64,000 nt of DNA from CAXMMR01 sp963692975 (GTDB lineage: Bacteria > Pseudomonadota > Alphaproteobacteria > Acetobacterales > Acetobacteraceae), in contig CAXMMR010000015.1 in NCBI GenBank assembly GCA_963692975.2, positions 12,892 to 76,891 on the forward strand, read 5' to 3'. Positions 21,420 to 30,340 of this stretch are shown in pieces (positions within the stretch are counted from its first letter, which is position 1; each line of letters begins with the position of its first letter). The translations under genes were made by a program, and so were the position numbers. The notes below the pieces were generated by a model. That model saw only the letters and a program-made list of their open reading frames with translations. It did no database searches and was not told the origin of the DNA.

Positions 21420-22637
21420 TCAGCCCGGCAGCACCACGCCCTCCAGCGCGTCGAGCGCCAGGATCCCCGGCAGGATCTTGCCTTCGAGCCACTCAAGGAA
21501 TGCGCCCCCAGCGGTCGAGACGTAACTCATCTGGTCCAGCACCCCGGCATGCTTGAGTGCCGCCACCGTGTCACCGCCGCCGGCCACCGAGCGCAGCTGC
21601 CCGGCATCGGTAGCCGCCGCCACAGCCTGGGCCAGCGCCGTCGTCGCCCGGTCGAAGGGCGGCGTCTCGAAGGCGCCGAGCGGCCCGTTCCACACCAGCG
21701 TGCGCAGCCCGGCCAGCCGCTCGATCAGCGCTGCGACGGTTCGCGGGCCGACATCGAGGATCATGCCATCGGCCGGCACCTCGTCGATGCCGACGACCTG
21801 GGTGGGCGGGTTAGGCCGGAACTCGCTCGCCGTCACCGCGTCGATTGGCAGCACCACCTCGCAGCCGGCGGCGCGCGCCCGCTCAAGGATCGCGACAGCG
21901 GTCGCGTGCATCTCCGCCTCCTGCAGCGAGCGGCCGACCGGCACCCCCTGAGCGGCCAGGAAGGTGTTGGCCATCGCCCCGCCGATCACCAGCACGTCGA
22001 CGCGGCCGACCAGGTTGCCAAGCAGCTCGAGCTTGGTCGACACCTTGGCGCCGCCGACGATGGCGCCAACCGGCCGGTCCGGATTGTCCAGCGCGGCGGT
22101 CAGCGCCTCGAGCTCGGCCTGCATCAGCCGCCCGGCATGCGACGGCAGCAGCCGGGCCACTCCCTCGGTGCTGGCATGCGCGCGATGAGCGGCCGAGAAC
22201 GCGTCGTTCACGTAGATGTCAGCAAGTGCTGCCAGCGCCGCCGCCATCTGCGGGTCGTTCTCTTCCTCGCCGGGATGAAAGCGGGTGTTCTCCAGCACCA
22301 GCACGTCCCCGTCGCTCATCCGACCGACGGCAAGATGTGCCTCCTCGCCGATGCAGTCGTCGGCGAAGTAGACGTCGCGGTCGAGCACGTCGCGCAGCGC
22401 GGTGGCGAGCGGCGCGAGCGACATCGTGTCCACCCGCTTGCCTTTCGGACGATCGAAATGGCTGACGACGATCACTCGCGCGCCCTTCTCGGCGAGCTCG
22501 CGTATGGTCGGCGCGAGGCGCTCAATGCGGGTTGCGTCGCTGATCCGGCCGTCGCGGACGGGCACATTAAGGTCGGCGCGCAGCAGCACGCGCTTGCTGC
22601 GGACGTCGAGGTCGTCGAGGGTGCGGAAGCTCGGCAT
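21420..22637 (-). CDS. pgk: Phosphoglycerate kinase
   Basis: Pgk transfers a phosphate from 1,3-bisphosphoglycerate to ADP in glycolysis, or works in reverse in gluconeogenesis. The 405-residue protein shows the substrate loops VLLRADLNVPVRDG and VVSHFDRPKGKRVD, the hinge FSAAHRAHAS, and the nucleotide-binding VIGGAMANTF and SVAGGGDTVAAL. Length and motifs are normal. It follows gap in an apparent tkt-gap-pgk transcript; the 94-base spacer to gap holds a partial dispersed repeat. Confidence 0.98.
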   Translation of the reverse strand: MPSFRTLDDLDVRSKRVLLRADLNVPVRDGRISDATRIERLAPTIRELAEKGARVIVVSHFDRPKGKRVDTMSLAPLATALRDVLDRDVYFADDCIGEEAHLAVGRMSDGDVLVLENTRFHPGEEENDPQMAAALAALADIYVNDAFSAAHRAHASTEGVARLLPSHAGRLMQAELEALTAALDNPDRPVGAIVGGAKVSTKLELLGNLVGRVDVLVIGGAMANTFLAAQGVPVGRSLQEAEMHATAVAILERARAAGCEVVLPIDAVTASEFRPNPPTQVVGIDEVPADGMILDVGPRTVAALIERLAGLRTLVWNGPLGAFETPPFDRATTALAQAVAAATDAGQLRSVAGGGDTVAALKHAGVLDQMSYVSTAGGAFLEWLEGKILPGILALDALEGVVLPG

Positions 22638-22649
22638 GACAACTCCAAA

Positions 22650-22730
22650 GGAAGGCCAAGGCTCTGCCCTGAACCCGTCACGCGACAGCGTGCATTCGCC
22701 CGACGGGACCTGAGGCCCAGACCCCCGATA
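22650..22730. repeat. Partial dispersed palindromic repeat, copy 6 (between gap and pgk)
   Basis: Only degenerate modules remain: CCAAGGCTCTGCCCTGAACCC and GGGACCTGAGGCCCAGACCC. They match the family in order and spacing but not in full pairing. The copy sits inside the glycolytic operon. Confidence 0.55.
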
Positions 22731-22731
22731 C

Positions 22732-23748
22732 TTAGAGGCTGCCGAACAACGCAGCCGTATCAGCCATCCGGGTAGAGAAGCCCCACTCGTTGTCGTACCA
22801 GCCGACCACCCTGATCATTCTGCCGCCGTCTACTGACGCCGTCTGCGTCGCGTCGAATGTGCAGGAGTAGGCGATGCCGGTGAAGTCGGTGCTGACCAGC
22901 TTCTCGGTGTTATAATCCAAGATCGCCCGCATCCGCCCGGACGCCGCGTCCTTGAAGGCGGCATTGACCTGCTCAACGCTGGCCGGCGTGCGCGGGTTGA
23001 TGTCCAGCGACACCATCGAGACGTTCGGCGTCGGCACCCGGATCGAGGTGCCGTCGAGCTTGCCCTTCAGCTCCGGCATGACCAGGCCAACAGCACGCGC
23101 CGCGCCTGTCGACGTCGGGATCATCGACATCGCCGCGGCGCGGGCGCGGTGCAGGTCCTTGTGCAGCGTGTCCACCGTCCGCTGGTCGCCGGTGTAGCTG
23201 TGGATCGTGACCATGTAGCCGCGCTCGATGCCGACGCTGTCCTCCAGCACCCGCGCCATCGGAGCGAGGCAGTTGGTGGTGCAGGAGGCGTTGGAGATCA
23301 CCGTCATCTCGGGGGTGATCACGTGCTCGTTCACGCCGAACACGATCGTCGCGTCCACGCCGTCGGCGGGTGCGGAGACTAGAACCTTACGGGCGCCGGC
23401 AGCGATCAGCCGCGACGCGCTCTCCTTGCTGGTGAACAGCCCGGTGCATTCCATCGCCACGTCGACGCCATGATAGGGCACCGCTGACGGCTCACGCTCG
23501 GCCGAGACGCGGATCGGGCCGTAGGTGCGCCCGCCCAGTCGAATAGTGATGCTATTGCCGTCGACGCTCACCTCGCCGGGGAAGCGACCATGCACGCTGT
23601 CGTAGCGGAACAGATGGGCATTCGCCTCGACCGAGCCGAGGTCGTTGATGGCCACCGGCTCGACGTCGGTGCGCCCGCTCTGCACGATGGCGCGCAGCAC
23701 CAGCCGACCTATGCGGCCGAAGCCGTTGATTGCGACCTTCACCGCCAT
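22732..23748 (-). CDS. gap: Glyceraldehyde-3-phosphate dehydrogenase, type I
   Basis: Gap oxidises and phosphorylates glyceraldehyde-3-phosphate with NAD(P). The 338-residue protein begins with the Rossmann motif INGFGRIGRLVLRA and holds the catalytic cysteine in SNASCTTNCLAP. The downstream histidine region (HSYTGDQRTVDTLHKDLHR) and substrate loop are intact. It is the middle gene of the tkt-gap-pgk group and begins 88 bases after the transketolase-like gene. Nothing odd was seen. Confidence 0.98.
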   Translation of the reverse strand: MAVKVAINGFGRIGRLVLRAIVQSGRTDVEPVAINDLGSVEANAHLFRYDSVHGRFPGEVSVDGNSITIRLGGRTYGPIRVSAEREPSAVPYHGVDVAMECTGLFTSKESASRLIAAGARKVLVSAPADGVDATIVFGVNEHVITPEMTVISNASCTTNCLAPMARVLEDSVGIERGYMVTIHSYTGDQRTVDTLHKDLHRARAAAMSMIPTSTGAARAVGLVMPELKGKLDGTSIRVPTPNVSMVSLDINPRTPASVEQVNAAFKDAASGRMRAILDYNTEKLVSTDFTGIAYSCTFDATQTASVDGGRMIRVVGWYDNEWGFSTRMADTAALFGSL

Positions 23749-23836
23749 GCCGAACTCTCCTTCGATCCTGCCGCCGCGGTTCTACAGCCTGCCGCCCGCA
23801 TCTTCCAGAAGCCTACCCGTTGGAGTCCGACCGCTC

Positions 23837-25711
23837 TCAGCGCCGCGCGGTGCCGTTCAGGCGCTGCGCCAGCTGCTGCGCGATGGCGTCGACATGGCGC
23901 TCCTCGTCGTCGCCCCCGGGCGTCCAGGCGCCAACGAAGTGGCCATCCGCGCCGAGCCAACGTTCCCAGCCGAAGCCGCTCGAGGCCTCAAGGCCAAAGC
24001 GGGGGGCGCTGCCCAGCACGACGTCGCGGTAGCGCCGGCTCTGCTGCGCGAACAGTGACCAGCAGGGCAGCGACACCACGGCGACCAGCTTGCCGAGCAG
24101 CGCCAAGGCCAACCGCAGGCGCAACGCCAGCCGCAACTCGCTGCCGGTGGCGAGCAGCGTCGCGTCTCGGCCGCCGCCTGCCGCCACGCCGTCCGCCTCG
24201 GCAAACACGTAGCCGCCGCGCGCGGCCTGGCTTTCCGCGCCGTCGGCGCGCAGCACGGTCATCGCCCGGCCGGGCAGCACCAGCGCAGTCGGCGTGGTCG
24301 GCGAACGCAGCGCCAGCTCGAAGCACTCGGCGAGCTCGACCGGGTCGCCGGGTCGCATCAGTCGCATGCCCGGGATCGCCCGCAACGCAGCGAGCTGCTC
24401 GATGCCGCCGCGCGCGCCGCCGTGGCTCGCATCCTCGATCATCACCTGCAGCGCCCGCCGGCCGCAGCGCGCGATGGCGCGCAGCGCCGGGCGCACCGCG
24501 TCCGCGGCGGCAAGCGTCGCCACGCCGCAGGCCAGCGAGCCGCCATGCAGCGCCATGCCGGCGACCAGGAACGCCATGCCGCGCTCGCGGGCGCCGCAGC
24601 CGACCTGGCGCTGCGTGGGTCCGAAGCCATGCAGCTGCGGCGCCGTCTCATCCTGCTGTGGCCGCGCGGTGCCGCAGCAGGCAAGCTCGGCCAGGCCCGC
24701 GCTGAGCTGCGCCAGCAGGGCCTCACCGTTGCGCTCGGCGCCGGCGGCGCCGAAATCGCGCGCAATCTCGGATCGCAGGCCGGCCGCCATCACGGCCCAC
24801 TCGTCCGGAAGACGGCCGGCTAGCGCCCGCTCGTAGTCCTGACGCTGCGGGTGACGGGTCAGCCGCTTGAGCCAGGCCCGCCGCGTCGCCGCACCACGAT
24901 GGCCAGTCGCATCCCAGGCCGCCTCGGCCAAAGGCGCGCGGCCGACGTCTCCGCGCGGTCCAGCAGCGGCGCCGCGCCCGCCGCTCTGCTCGCCGCTCTG
25001 GTCGCCGTTCCGGCAGACGACCAGCGTCGGCTTGCGGCCACGCACCGCCCATCCCAGCGCCGCTGCGACTGCCTGGCCGTCCTGCCCGTCGACGATGCGC
25101 ACCGCCCATCCCAGTGCCGGCAAGCAACGCACCGCCTCCTCATCCTCGGCCGCCGCCGGCCCTTCCGAGGCGGCGTCGGCAAGCACCACCAGCTTGTCCA
25201 GCCGCTCGCGTCCAGCCAGCGCCGCCGCCTCGAGCGCGAGGCCAGAGCCGAGCTCGCTGGCGCGGCACAGTACCCAGGCGCGATGATCCACCAGCGAGCG
25301 GCCGTATCGGCGTGCCAGCAGGCGCTCTCCAAGGGCGAGGCCCGCGCCGAGCGCCACGCCCTGCGCCGTGCCGCCGGCAACTGGCGGCAGCAGCTCGGGC
25401 TGCTGGTCCCGGATCAGCCCGCTCTCGTCGCGTTGGCCCGTCAGCACCAGCATCGCCTCGACCAACTCCACGCCCTCCGGGGCGGACAGCACAAGCCGGT
25501 CACGGTCAGGCCAATCCGGATCGGCGGCGTCAAAGCGCAGAAACTGGCTGCATAGCACCGCCAGACATGTCGACATACCGCGCGAGAAGCGGCCGTGGCC
25601 GGAGCGCGCAGCAAGCCGCTCAGCCATGGCGGCAAGGTCGGGCGGCCGTATCGTGCGGACCGCAGAACCCTGCGTGTCAACGGTCGGGTCGGTCCTCTGA
25701 CGGATGATCAC
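23837..25711 (-). CDS. Transketolase-like protein with degenerate active site
   Basis: The fold is recognisable from FDAADPDWPDRDRLVLSA, LVDHRAWVLC, ERGMAFLVAGMALHGG, IEQLAALRAIPGMRLMRP and TLLATGSEL, and the gene has the standard tkt position before gap and pgk. However, most cofactor and substrate motifs are changed. The GDG..N thiamine-diphosphate site reads LCRASELGSG and LADAASEG, the SxGHGS histidine is APEG, the TTGPLGQG loop is VAGGTAQG, and the THDSIGxGEDG loop is IEDASHGGARG. The catalytic glutamate (ARERGM) remains. It is therefore probably not a working transketolase. The frame is intact over 624 residues, so it appears to be maintained. The start is unsure: GTG 25711 or ATG 25627. 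Confidence 0.8.
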   Translation of the reverse strand: MIIRQRTDPTVDTQGSAVRTIRPPDLAAMAERLAARSGHGRFSRGMSTCLAVLCSQFLRFDAADPDWPDRDRLVLSAPEGVELVEAMLVLTGQRDESGLIRDQQPELLPPVAGGTAQGVALGAGLALGERLLARRYGRSLVDHRAWVLCRASELGSGLALEAAALAGRERLDKLVVLADAASEGPAAAEDEEAVRCLPALGWAVRIVDGQDGQAVAAALGWAVRGRKPTLVVCRNGDQSGEQSGGRGAAAGPRGDVGRAPLAEAAWDATGHRGAATRRAWLKRLTRHPQRQDYERALAGRLPDEWAVMAAGLRSEIARDFGAAGAERNGEALLAQLSAGLAELACCGTARPQQDETAPQLHGFGPTQRQVGCGARERGMAFLVAGMALHGGSLACGVATLAAADAVRPALRAIARCGRRALQVMIEDASHGGARGGIEQLAALRAIPGMRLMRPGDPVELAECFELALRSPTTPTALVLPGRAMTVLRADGAESQAARGGYVFAEADGVAAGGGRDATLLATGSELRLALRLRLALALLGKLVAVVSLPCWSLFAQQSRRYRDVVLGSAPRFGLEASSGFGWERWLGADGHFVGAWTPGGDDEERHVDAIAQQLAQRLNGTARR

Positions 25712-25869
25712 GCCTCCATGGGGAGCCGAGCGGCATCTCGCCGATCTCTGGCGACCAACCCCGGGTCGGCGCAGGCTTAGACGCGTCCTCCTGGATCGGC
25801 AACCGCTTGCCCCGACCTGCGTCGCCTGCGACCCTGACGGCCGGTCCGGTCCGGGGAGCACATCCGTCC

Positions 25870-26322
25870 ATGCGAGCCTTGCGAGATGCCGTTCGCGCCG
25901 GCGTCCTGCTGCCGGGGCTGCTCGCCGCGGCCAGCTGCACCCTGATCACTCAACGCAACTTCGCCCGCCACCCGAACGGCGTCTTCGCCATGCGCGCCGA
26001 TAACGGACCGCCTGTGCCGGCGATCCCGGCGCTGATCACCATCCGCTACACCGTGCCCGACCCCGACTACGAGGACGCGCTGCGCGTTGCCGTCGACGCT
26101 GCCCGACAACGCAAGCCGGACGTGCTGTTCCGCGTCCAGACGGTGGTGCCGGCGCATGGCGGTGCCGACGATCAGGTGCAGGCGGCGCGCGTCGCCAGCA
26201 CAGCCGGGAAGCAAGTCGCCGATGCGATTGCCGCCGACGGCGTCGACATCGGTCAGATCGAGCTTGCCGCCAGCGCGGACCCGACCGTGCGACTGCAGGA
26301 GGTTAGGGTCTTCGTGCAGTAG
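25870..26322 (+). CDS. Predicted lipoprotein of unknown function
   Basis: The 150-residue protein has a basic start, a hydrophobic stretch and a lipobox-like end (LLPGLLAAASC), so it is probably attached to a membrane. The mature part (ITIRYTVPDPDYEDALRVAV, then VQTVVPAHGGADDQ and ADGVDIGQIEL) resembles a small alpha/beta periplasmic fold with a repeated VDIGQIxL-like strand, but I do not recognise a named family. It is divergent from the transketolase-like gene. The next 180 bases to hemA contain only a fragment of the dispersed repeat (CCAGAGCCTCTGGCCTGG region, 26380-26402). Confidence 0.7.
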   Translation: MRALRDAVRAGVLLPGLLAAASCTLITQRNFARHPNGVFAMRADNGPPVPAIPALITIRYTVPDPDYEDALRVAVDAARQRKPDVLFRVQTVVPAHGGADDQVQAARVASTAGKQVADAIAADGVDIGQIELAASADPTVRLQEVRVFVQ

Positions 26323-26504
26323 CTAGCCGATCAGGCGATGGCTAAGGGCTTACCAAGTGACGAGGATACGGGAGCTCAGGTCCAGCCAGAGCCTCTGGCC
26401 TGGCTCGCCTCCCCGCCCACATGGCTTCGATCCCGGTGGCGCACTTCCCTTCCGGCCGCCGCGGAACCATTTCACTTCAGCTGATGGAGTTCTGACGTCA
26501 CACC

Positions 26505-27722
26505 ATGCATCCGTTCCAGGAGCATTGCCGCAAGGCACTGGTCGATATCCGCGCTCAGGGCCGCTATCGCAGCTTCTCGCCCTTGCTCAAGCAGGCCGGG
26601 CAGTATCCGCGCTTCCGCATGGAGCAGGATGGGCGGGCGCGTGAGGTGATCGTCTGGTCGTCGAATGACTATGTCGGCATGGGCACCCATCCGGCGGTGA
26701 TCGAGGCGGCGGTGGACGCGGCCCGTAGCATGGGCGCGGGTGCGGGCGGCACCCGCAACATCGCCGGCACTTCGCCACTGCATGCGGAGCTGGAGCGCGA
26801 GCTCGCTGGCCTGCACAGGCGCGAGGCGGCGCTGCTGTTCGTCTCAGGCTACGTCTCCAACCAGGCCAGCCTGCAGACCATCCTGACGAGCCTGCCCGGC
26901 TGGCACGTCTTCTCGGACGAGAAGAACCACGCCTCGATGATCGCCGGCATCAAGGCGGCGCGCGGCGTCACCACGCACGTCTTTGCCCATAACGACCTCG
27001 CGGCACTGGAGGCCAGGCTGGCGGCAGCACCCCGCGCAGCGCCCAAGCTGATTGCCTTTGAAAGCGTCTACTCGATGGACGCCGACCTCGCCCCGATCGG
27101 CGCGATCTGCGACCTCGCCGATCGCTACGGCGCGATGACGTATCTGGATGAGGTGCACGCGGTCGGCATGTATGGCCCGACGGGTGCTGGCGTCGCCGAA
27201 CGGGACGGGGTGAGCGATCGCCTCACGATCATCGAGGGCACGCTGGCCAAGGCGTTCGGCTGCCAGGGCGGCTACGTCGCCGGCGATGCGGAGATCATCG
27301 ACTTCATCCGCTCCACCGCCAGTGGCTTCATCTTCACCACCGCCCTGCCGCCGACCGTGGTGGCGCCGGCGCTCGCCTCGGTGCGGCTGCTGCGCCAGGA
27401 CCACGCAAGACGTGCGGCGCTGTTCGCCCGGGCGGAGACGCTGAAGGGCAAGCTCGACCGCGCCGGCCTGCCGCGGCTGGCCTCGGCGAGCCACATCGTG
27501 CCCGTGCATGTCGGCGACGCGGCGCGGGCGAGCGAGGTGAGCCGGCGCTTGCTGGACAGCCATGGCCATTACGCCACGGCGATCAATTACCCCACGGTGC
27601 CGCGTGGCACGGAGCGGCTGCGACTGACGCCCGGACCGTTTCACACGGATGCAATGATGGATGATTTGGTGGACGCGCTGGCCGCCGTGCTGCGCCCAGC
27701 ACAGGCTCGGGCGGCGGAGTAG
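26505..27722 (+). CDS. hemA: 5-aminolevulinate synthase
   Basis: This PLP enzyme condenses glycine and succinyl-CoA to 5-aminolevulinate, the first step of haem synthesis in Alphaproteobacteria. The 405-residue protein shows the N-terminal YRSFSPLLKQAGQYPRF, the glycine-rich GAGAGGTRNIAGTSPLH, the aspartate motif TYLDEVHAVGMYG, and the PLP lysine in EGTLAKAFGCQGGY. The C-terminal HYATAINYPTVPRGTERLR is family-typical. Related acyltransferases (KBL, BioF) share the fold, but these segments favour ALAS. It stands alone, followed by a dispersed repeat. Confidence 0.96.
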   Translation: MHPFQEHCRKALVDIRAQGRYRSFSPLLKQAGQYPRFRMEQDGRAREVIVWSSNDYVGMGTHPAVIEAAVDAARSMGAGAGGTRNIAGTSPLHAELERELAGLHRREAALLFVSGYVSNQASLQTILTSLPGWHVFSDEKNHASMIAGIKAARGVTTHVFAHNDLAALEARLAAAPRAAPKLIAFESVYSMDADLAPIGAICDLADRYGAMTYLDEVHAVGMYGPTGAGVAERDGVSDRLTIIEGTLAKAFGCQGGYVAGDAEIIDFIRSTASGFIFTTALPPTVVAPALASVRLLRQDHARRAALFARAETLKGKLDRAGLPRLASASHIVPVHVGDAARASEVSRRLLDSHGHYATAINYPTVPRGTERLRLTPGPFHTDAMMDDLVDALAAVLRPAQARAAE

Positions 27723-27915
27723 ACCAGGAGCTTTGCTTCTGGGCCCATCAAAGGCGAGACCTTGGAATCGATTCGTTGTTCGTGTCACCGGGCAAGGTCG
27801 TGGCGTGGCAAGCCGGATGATCGGCTTACGCCAAGCAACAAGCAGGTCTTGGTGGGTGGGGGTCTGGGGCCTCCGGCCCCAGCGGCGTCCAGAGGCAGAG
27901 CCTTTGGCCTTCCTT
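27722..27915. repeat. Dispersed intergenic palindromic repeat, copy 7
   Basis: Left modules (CAGGAGCTTTGCTTCTG, AAAGGCGAGACCTTGG) lie at 27725-27765. Right modules (TGGGGCCTCCGGCCCCA and CCAGAGGCAGAGCCTTTGG) lie at 27864-27908. The copy separates hemA from the convergent DsbA-like gene and may terminate both. Confidence 0.78.
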
Positions 27916-28641
27916 CTAACCGCGACTGACCGCCGCCCGTAACTCCTCAAGCCCCATCGCTCCCGAGGTCAGCGTGTCGCCGATCACCAGCGTCGGCGTG
28001 CCGGTCACTCCGAGCGCCTGCGCCAGTGCCAGGTTTGCGGCCAACCGGTCGTGCACGGCGGCGCCGTCCATGTCGGCCAGCAGGCGGTCGGGATCGAGGT
28101 GGACGGAGGTTGCCAGGGCGCGGATGCGAGCCTTGGACGGCGCCTCGGCATCGCCCATCAGCGCTGCTTGGAGCGCGAAGTAGCCGTTTTGCGCCTGCGC
28201 GGCGACGAGTGCCTGGGCGTCCAGGACGCTGCCTGGGCCCAGCACCGGAATTTCCTTATAGATCAGGCGCACCGATGGATCAGCCTTCAGCAGGCCGGCG
28301 AGCACGGGTAGCATCTGCCGACAGTAGCCGCACCGTGGATCGTAGAATTCCACCACCGCGCGCGCGCCGGCGGCGTTGCCGGCGATCGGGTCGGCGGGGT
28401 TGGCCAGTAGCGAGCGCCGATGCGCGGCAATCGCCGCCGCCTCGCCGGCGGTTTCGTTGGCGGTGTCCGCCTTCTGCATGGCGAGTACGGCGTCGCGCAA
28501 GATCGTCGGGTCGCGCACCAGCGCATCGCGCAGGATGCGGACGATCTCGTCGCGCTGCTCGGACGTGAACCCGTCGGCGCGCGCCGATACGGACGGCAGC
28601 AGCAGCAGGGCGGCGAGCAGGGCTCCTGTCAAACGTCGCAT
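27916..28641 (-). CDS. DsbA-family thiol-disulfide protein, periplasmic
   Basis: The 241-residue protein carries a signal peptide (ALLAALLLLPSVSARADG) and a DsbA-type thioredoxin domain with active site YDPRCGYCRQMLP and the cis-proline loop GVTGTPTLVIGD. An N-terminal helical region (residues 25-75) precedes the domain, as in ScsC/DsbG-like and Com1-type proteins. It probably oxidises or isomerises disulfides in exported proteins. I chose ATG 28641 because it starts the signal peptide directly. It diverges from the gamma-glutamyltransferase-like gene. Confidence 0.92.
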   Translation of the reverse strand: MRRLTGALLAALLLLPSVSARADGFTSEQRDEIVRILRDALVRDPTILRDAVLAMQKADTANETAGEAAAIAAHRRSLLANPADPIAGNAAGARAVVEFYDPRCGYCRQMLPVLAGLLKADPSVRLIYKEIPVLGPGSVLDAQALVAAQAQNGYFALQAALMGDAEAPSKARIRALATSVHLDPDRLLADMDGAAVHDRLAANLALAQALGVTGTPTLVIGDTLTSGAMGLEELRAAVSRG

Positions 28642-28741
28642 TGTGCGCTCCACTGTAGCGGCCAAGCTCTACCATCCGGCGGTGCAGCCTGCCATCGCGC
28701 CGGTTGCCGCCCTCTATGAAGCCGTCTATGGGCGGGGCGTC

Positions 28742-30196
28742 ATGGCGAGCGGCGGGAGACAGGCAGTGCGGGCAGGTGGTCGGACGGGTCGGCCCCAATC
28801 TTGCGCCTGCCGACGCGGCGTTGCCGGCACCGTGGCGCTGCTGCTCGCCCTGTCGAGCTGCTCCGGCGGCAGCACGGAGCCCACCAGCGCCAAGCGCATC
28901 GTCGGCTTCATCGGCGGCGTCGCCTCGGACGAGCCGCGGGCGACGCTAGCCGGCCGCGACGTGCTCGCGCGCGGCGGCACCGCAGCCGATGCCGCGGTTG
29001 CGGTCGGCTTCATGCTGGCGGCGACGCTGCCGTCGCGCGCCTCGCTCGGGGCCGGCGGCGCTTGTCTTGCCTACGATCCGGCCGTGCGTGGCCCCGGCCA
29101 TGGACAGCCGACCGCCATTCTGTTCACGCCGGTTCCCGGCGCGCCCGGCGGACTACAGAACGACCGCCCGGCCGCGGTGCCGATGCTGGCGCGCGGATTG
29201 TTCCTGCTCGACGTGCGTTATGGCAGCGGCATGGCGTTCGAGCAGTTGATCGCCCCGGCCGAGCAGGTGGCGCGTTTCGGCGCGCCGGTCTCGCGCGCCC
29301 TGGCCGCCGACCTCGCCGTCGTCGCCGGTCCGCTACTCGGCGATCCGGACGCGCGCGCGATCTTCGGGCCGGCTCTGCACGAGGGCGACACGCTTGTTCA
29401 GGCCGACCTCGGCGCCACCCTGGATGCCATCCGGGCCTCCGGCGTCGGCAGCCTGTATCAGGGGCAGCTTGCCCAGCGCTTCGTCGCTGCCAGCGCGCTT
29501 GCCGGTGGCGCGGTGACGGCGGCAAACCTGCATGACGCCCTGCCGCAGGAGCGCGACGCCATCGTGCTGCCATCCGGTCATGACCAGGTTGCGTTTCTGC
29601 CGCCGCCTGCCGATGGTGGGCTCGCCGCGGCAGCCGCCTTCCACGTGCTTGCCGCGGCACCGCAGGATGTCGCCGGCGCCGCTACGGCTGCCGCCTCGGT
29701 GGTCGCCTATGAGCGGGCCAATGGCGGCGATCCGCAGGCGTTGCTGGCCATGAGCACGCCACCGGCGGCGTTGCCGGAGCTGCCGGCCTCCACCAGCTTT
29801 ACCGTGCTCGACCGTCATGGCGACGCGGTCGCCTGTGCTTTGACGATGGACAACCTGTTCGGCACCGGACGGGTAGCGTCCAGTACCGGTATCGTGTTGG
29901 CGGCGACACCAGACACCAGGGCGGCGCCCCTGCTTGCCGCGGCGATTGCCTGGAACGCCGACCGGCGCGCCTTCCGAGCCGCCGCTGCCGCCTCCGGGCA
30001 ATCCTTCGCCGGGCTAGGCGCCGGTATCGGCATCCACAATGCGCTGTCGGGCAGCGCGCCGATGCCGGATCCGGTGCCGGCTCCAGGTCGTTTGAACGTG
30101 ATTGGCTGTAGTGATTATTTGCCCGGCAGCCCGAGCTCGTGCGGCTGGGCAACTGATCCGCGCGGCTATGGCCTGGCGGCAGGAAGCACCAACTGA
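28742..30196 (+). CDS. Gamma-glutamyltransferase-like lipoprotein with altered nucleophile
   Basis: The 484-residue product starts with a basic leader and a lipobox-like LLALSSC. The body follows the Ntn-hydrolase gamma-glutamyltransferase plan: DVLARGGTAADAAVAVGFML, LGAGGACLAYDP, and the small-subunit start STSFTVLDRHGDAVACALTM. In typical enzymes that start is TTHxSVVD and its first threonine is both the autocleavage and catalytic residue; here it is serine (residue 350). Serine can act as an Ntn nucleophile, but activity is uncertain. Its real substrate is not evident. It is divergent from the DsbA-like gene. Confidence 0.82.
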   Translation: MASGGRQAVRAGGRTGRPQSCACRRGVAGTVALLLALSSCSGGSTEPTSAKRIVGFIGGVASDEPRATLAGRDVLARGGTAADAAVAVGFMLAATLPSRASLGAGGACLAYDPAVRGPGHGQPTAILFTPVPGAPGGLQNDRPAAVPMLARGLFLLDVRYGSGMAFEQLIAPAEQVARFGAPVSRALAADLAVVAGPLLGDPDARAIFGPALHEGDTLVQADLGATLDAIRASGVGSLYQGQLAQRFVAASALAGGAVTAANLHDALPQERDAIVLPSGHDQVAFLPPPADGGLAAAAAFHVLAAAPQDVAGAATAAASVVAYERANGGDPQALLAMSTPPAALPELPASTSFTVLDRHGDAVACALTMDNLFGTGRVASSTGIVLAATPDTRAAPLLAAAIAWNADRRAFRAAAAASGQSFAGLGAGIGIHNALSGSAPMPDPVPAPGRLNVIGCSDYLPGSPSSCGWATDPRGYGLAAGSTN

Positions 30197-30274
30197 CGCG
30201 AGGGGCGAGCGCGATGACGTGCGAACGGCATCTGCAGATCGCGTCGCCGAGCAAGCGAGAGTGAGCCCTAGCTC

Positions 30275-30332
30275 TTGTCGTAAGGGGTCGGGGGCCGTTC
30301 AGCCCCGACGAGTCCAGGGCAAAGCGTTGGCA
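30275..30332. repeat. Partial dispersed palindromic repeat, copy 8
   Basis: The module GGGGTCGGGGGCCGTTCAGCCCCGACGAGTCCAGGGCAAAG is a degenerate right half of the family. It lies between the gamma-glutamyltransferase-like gene and the aminotransferase and ends a few bases before the aminotransferase start. Confidence 0.55.
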
Positions 30333-30340
30333 TTTGTGCT

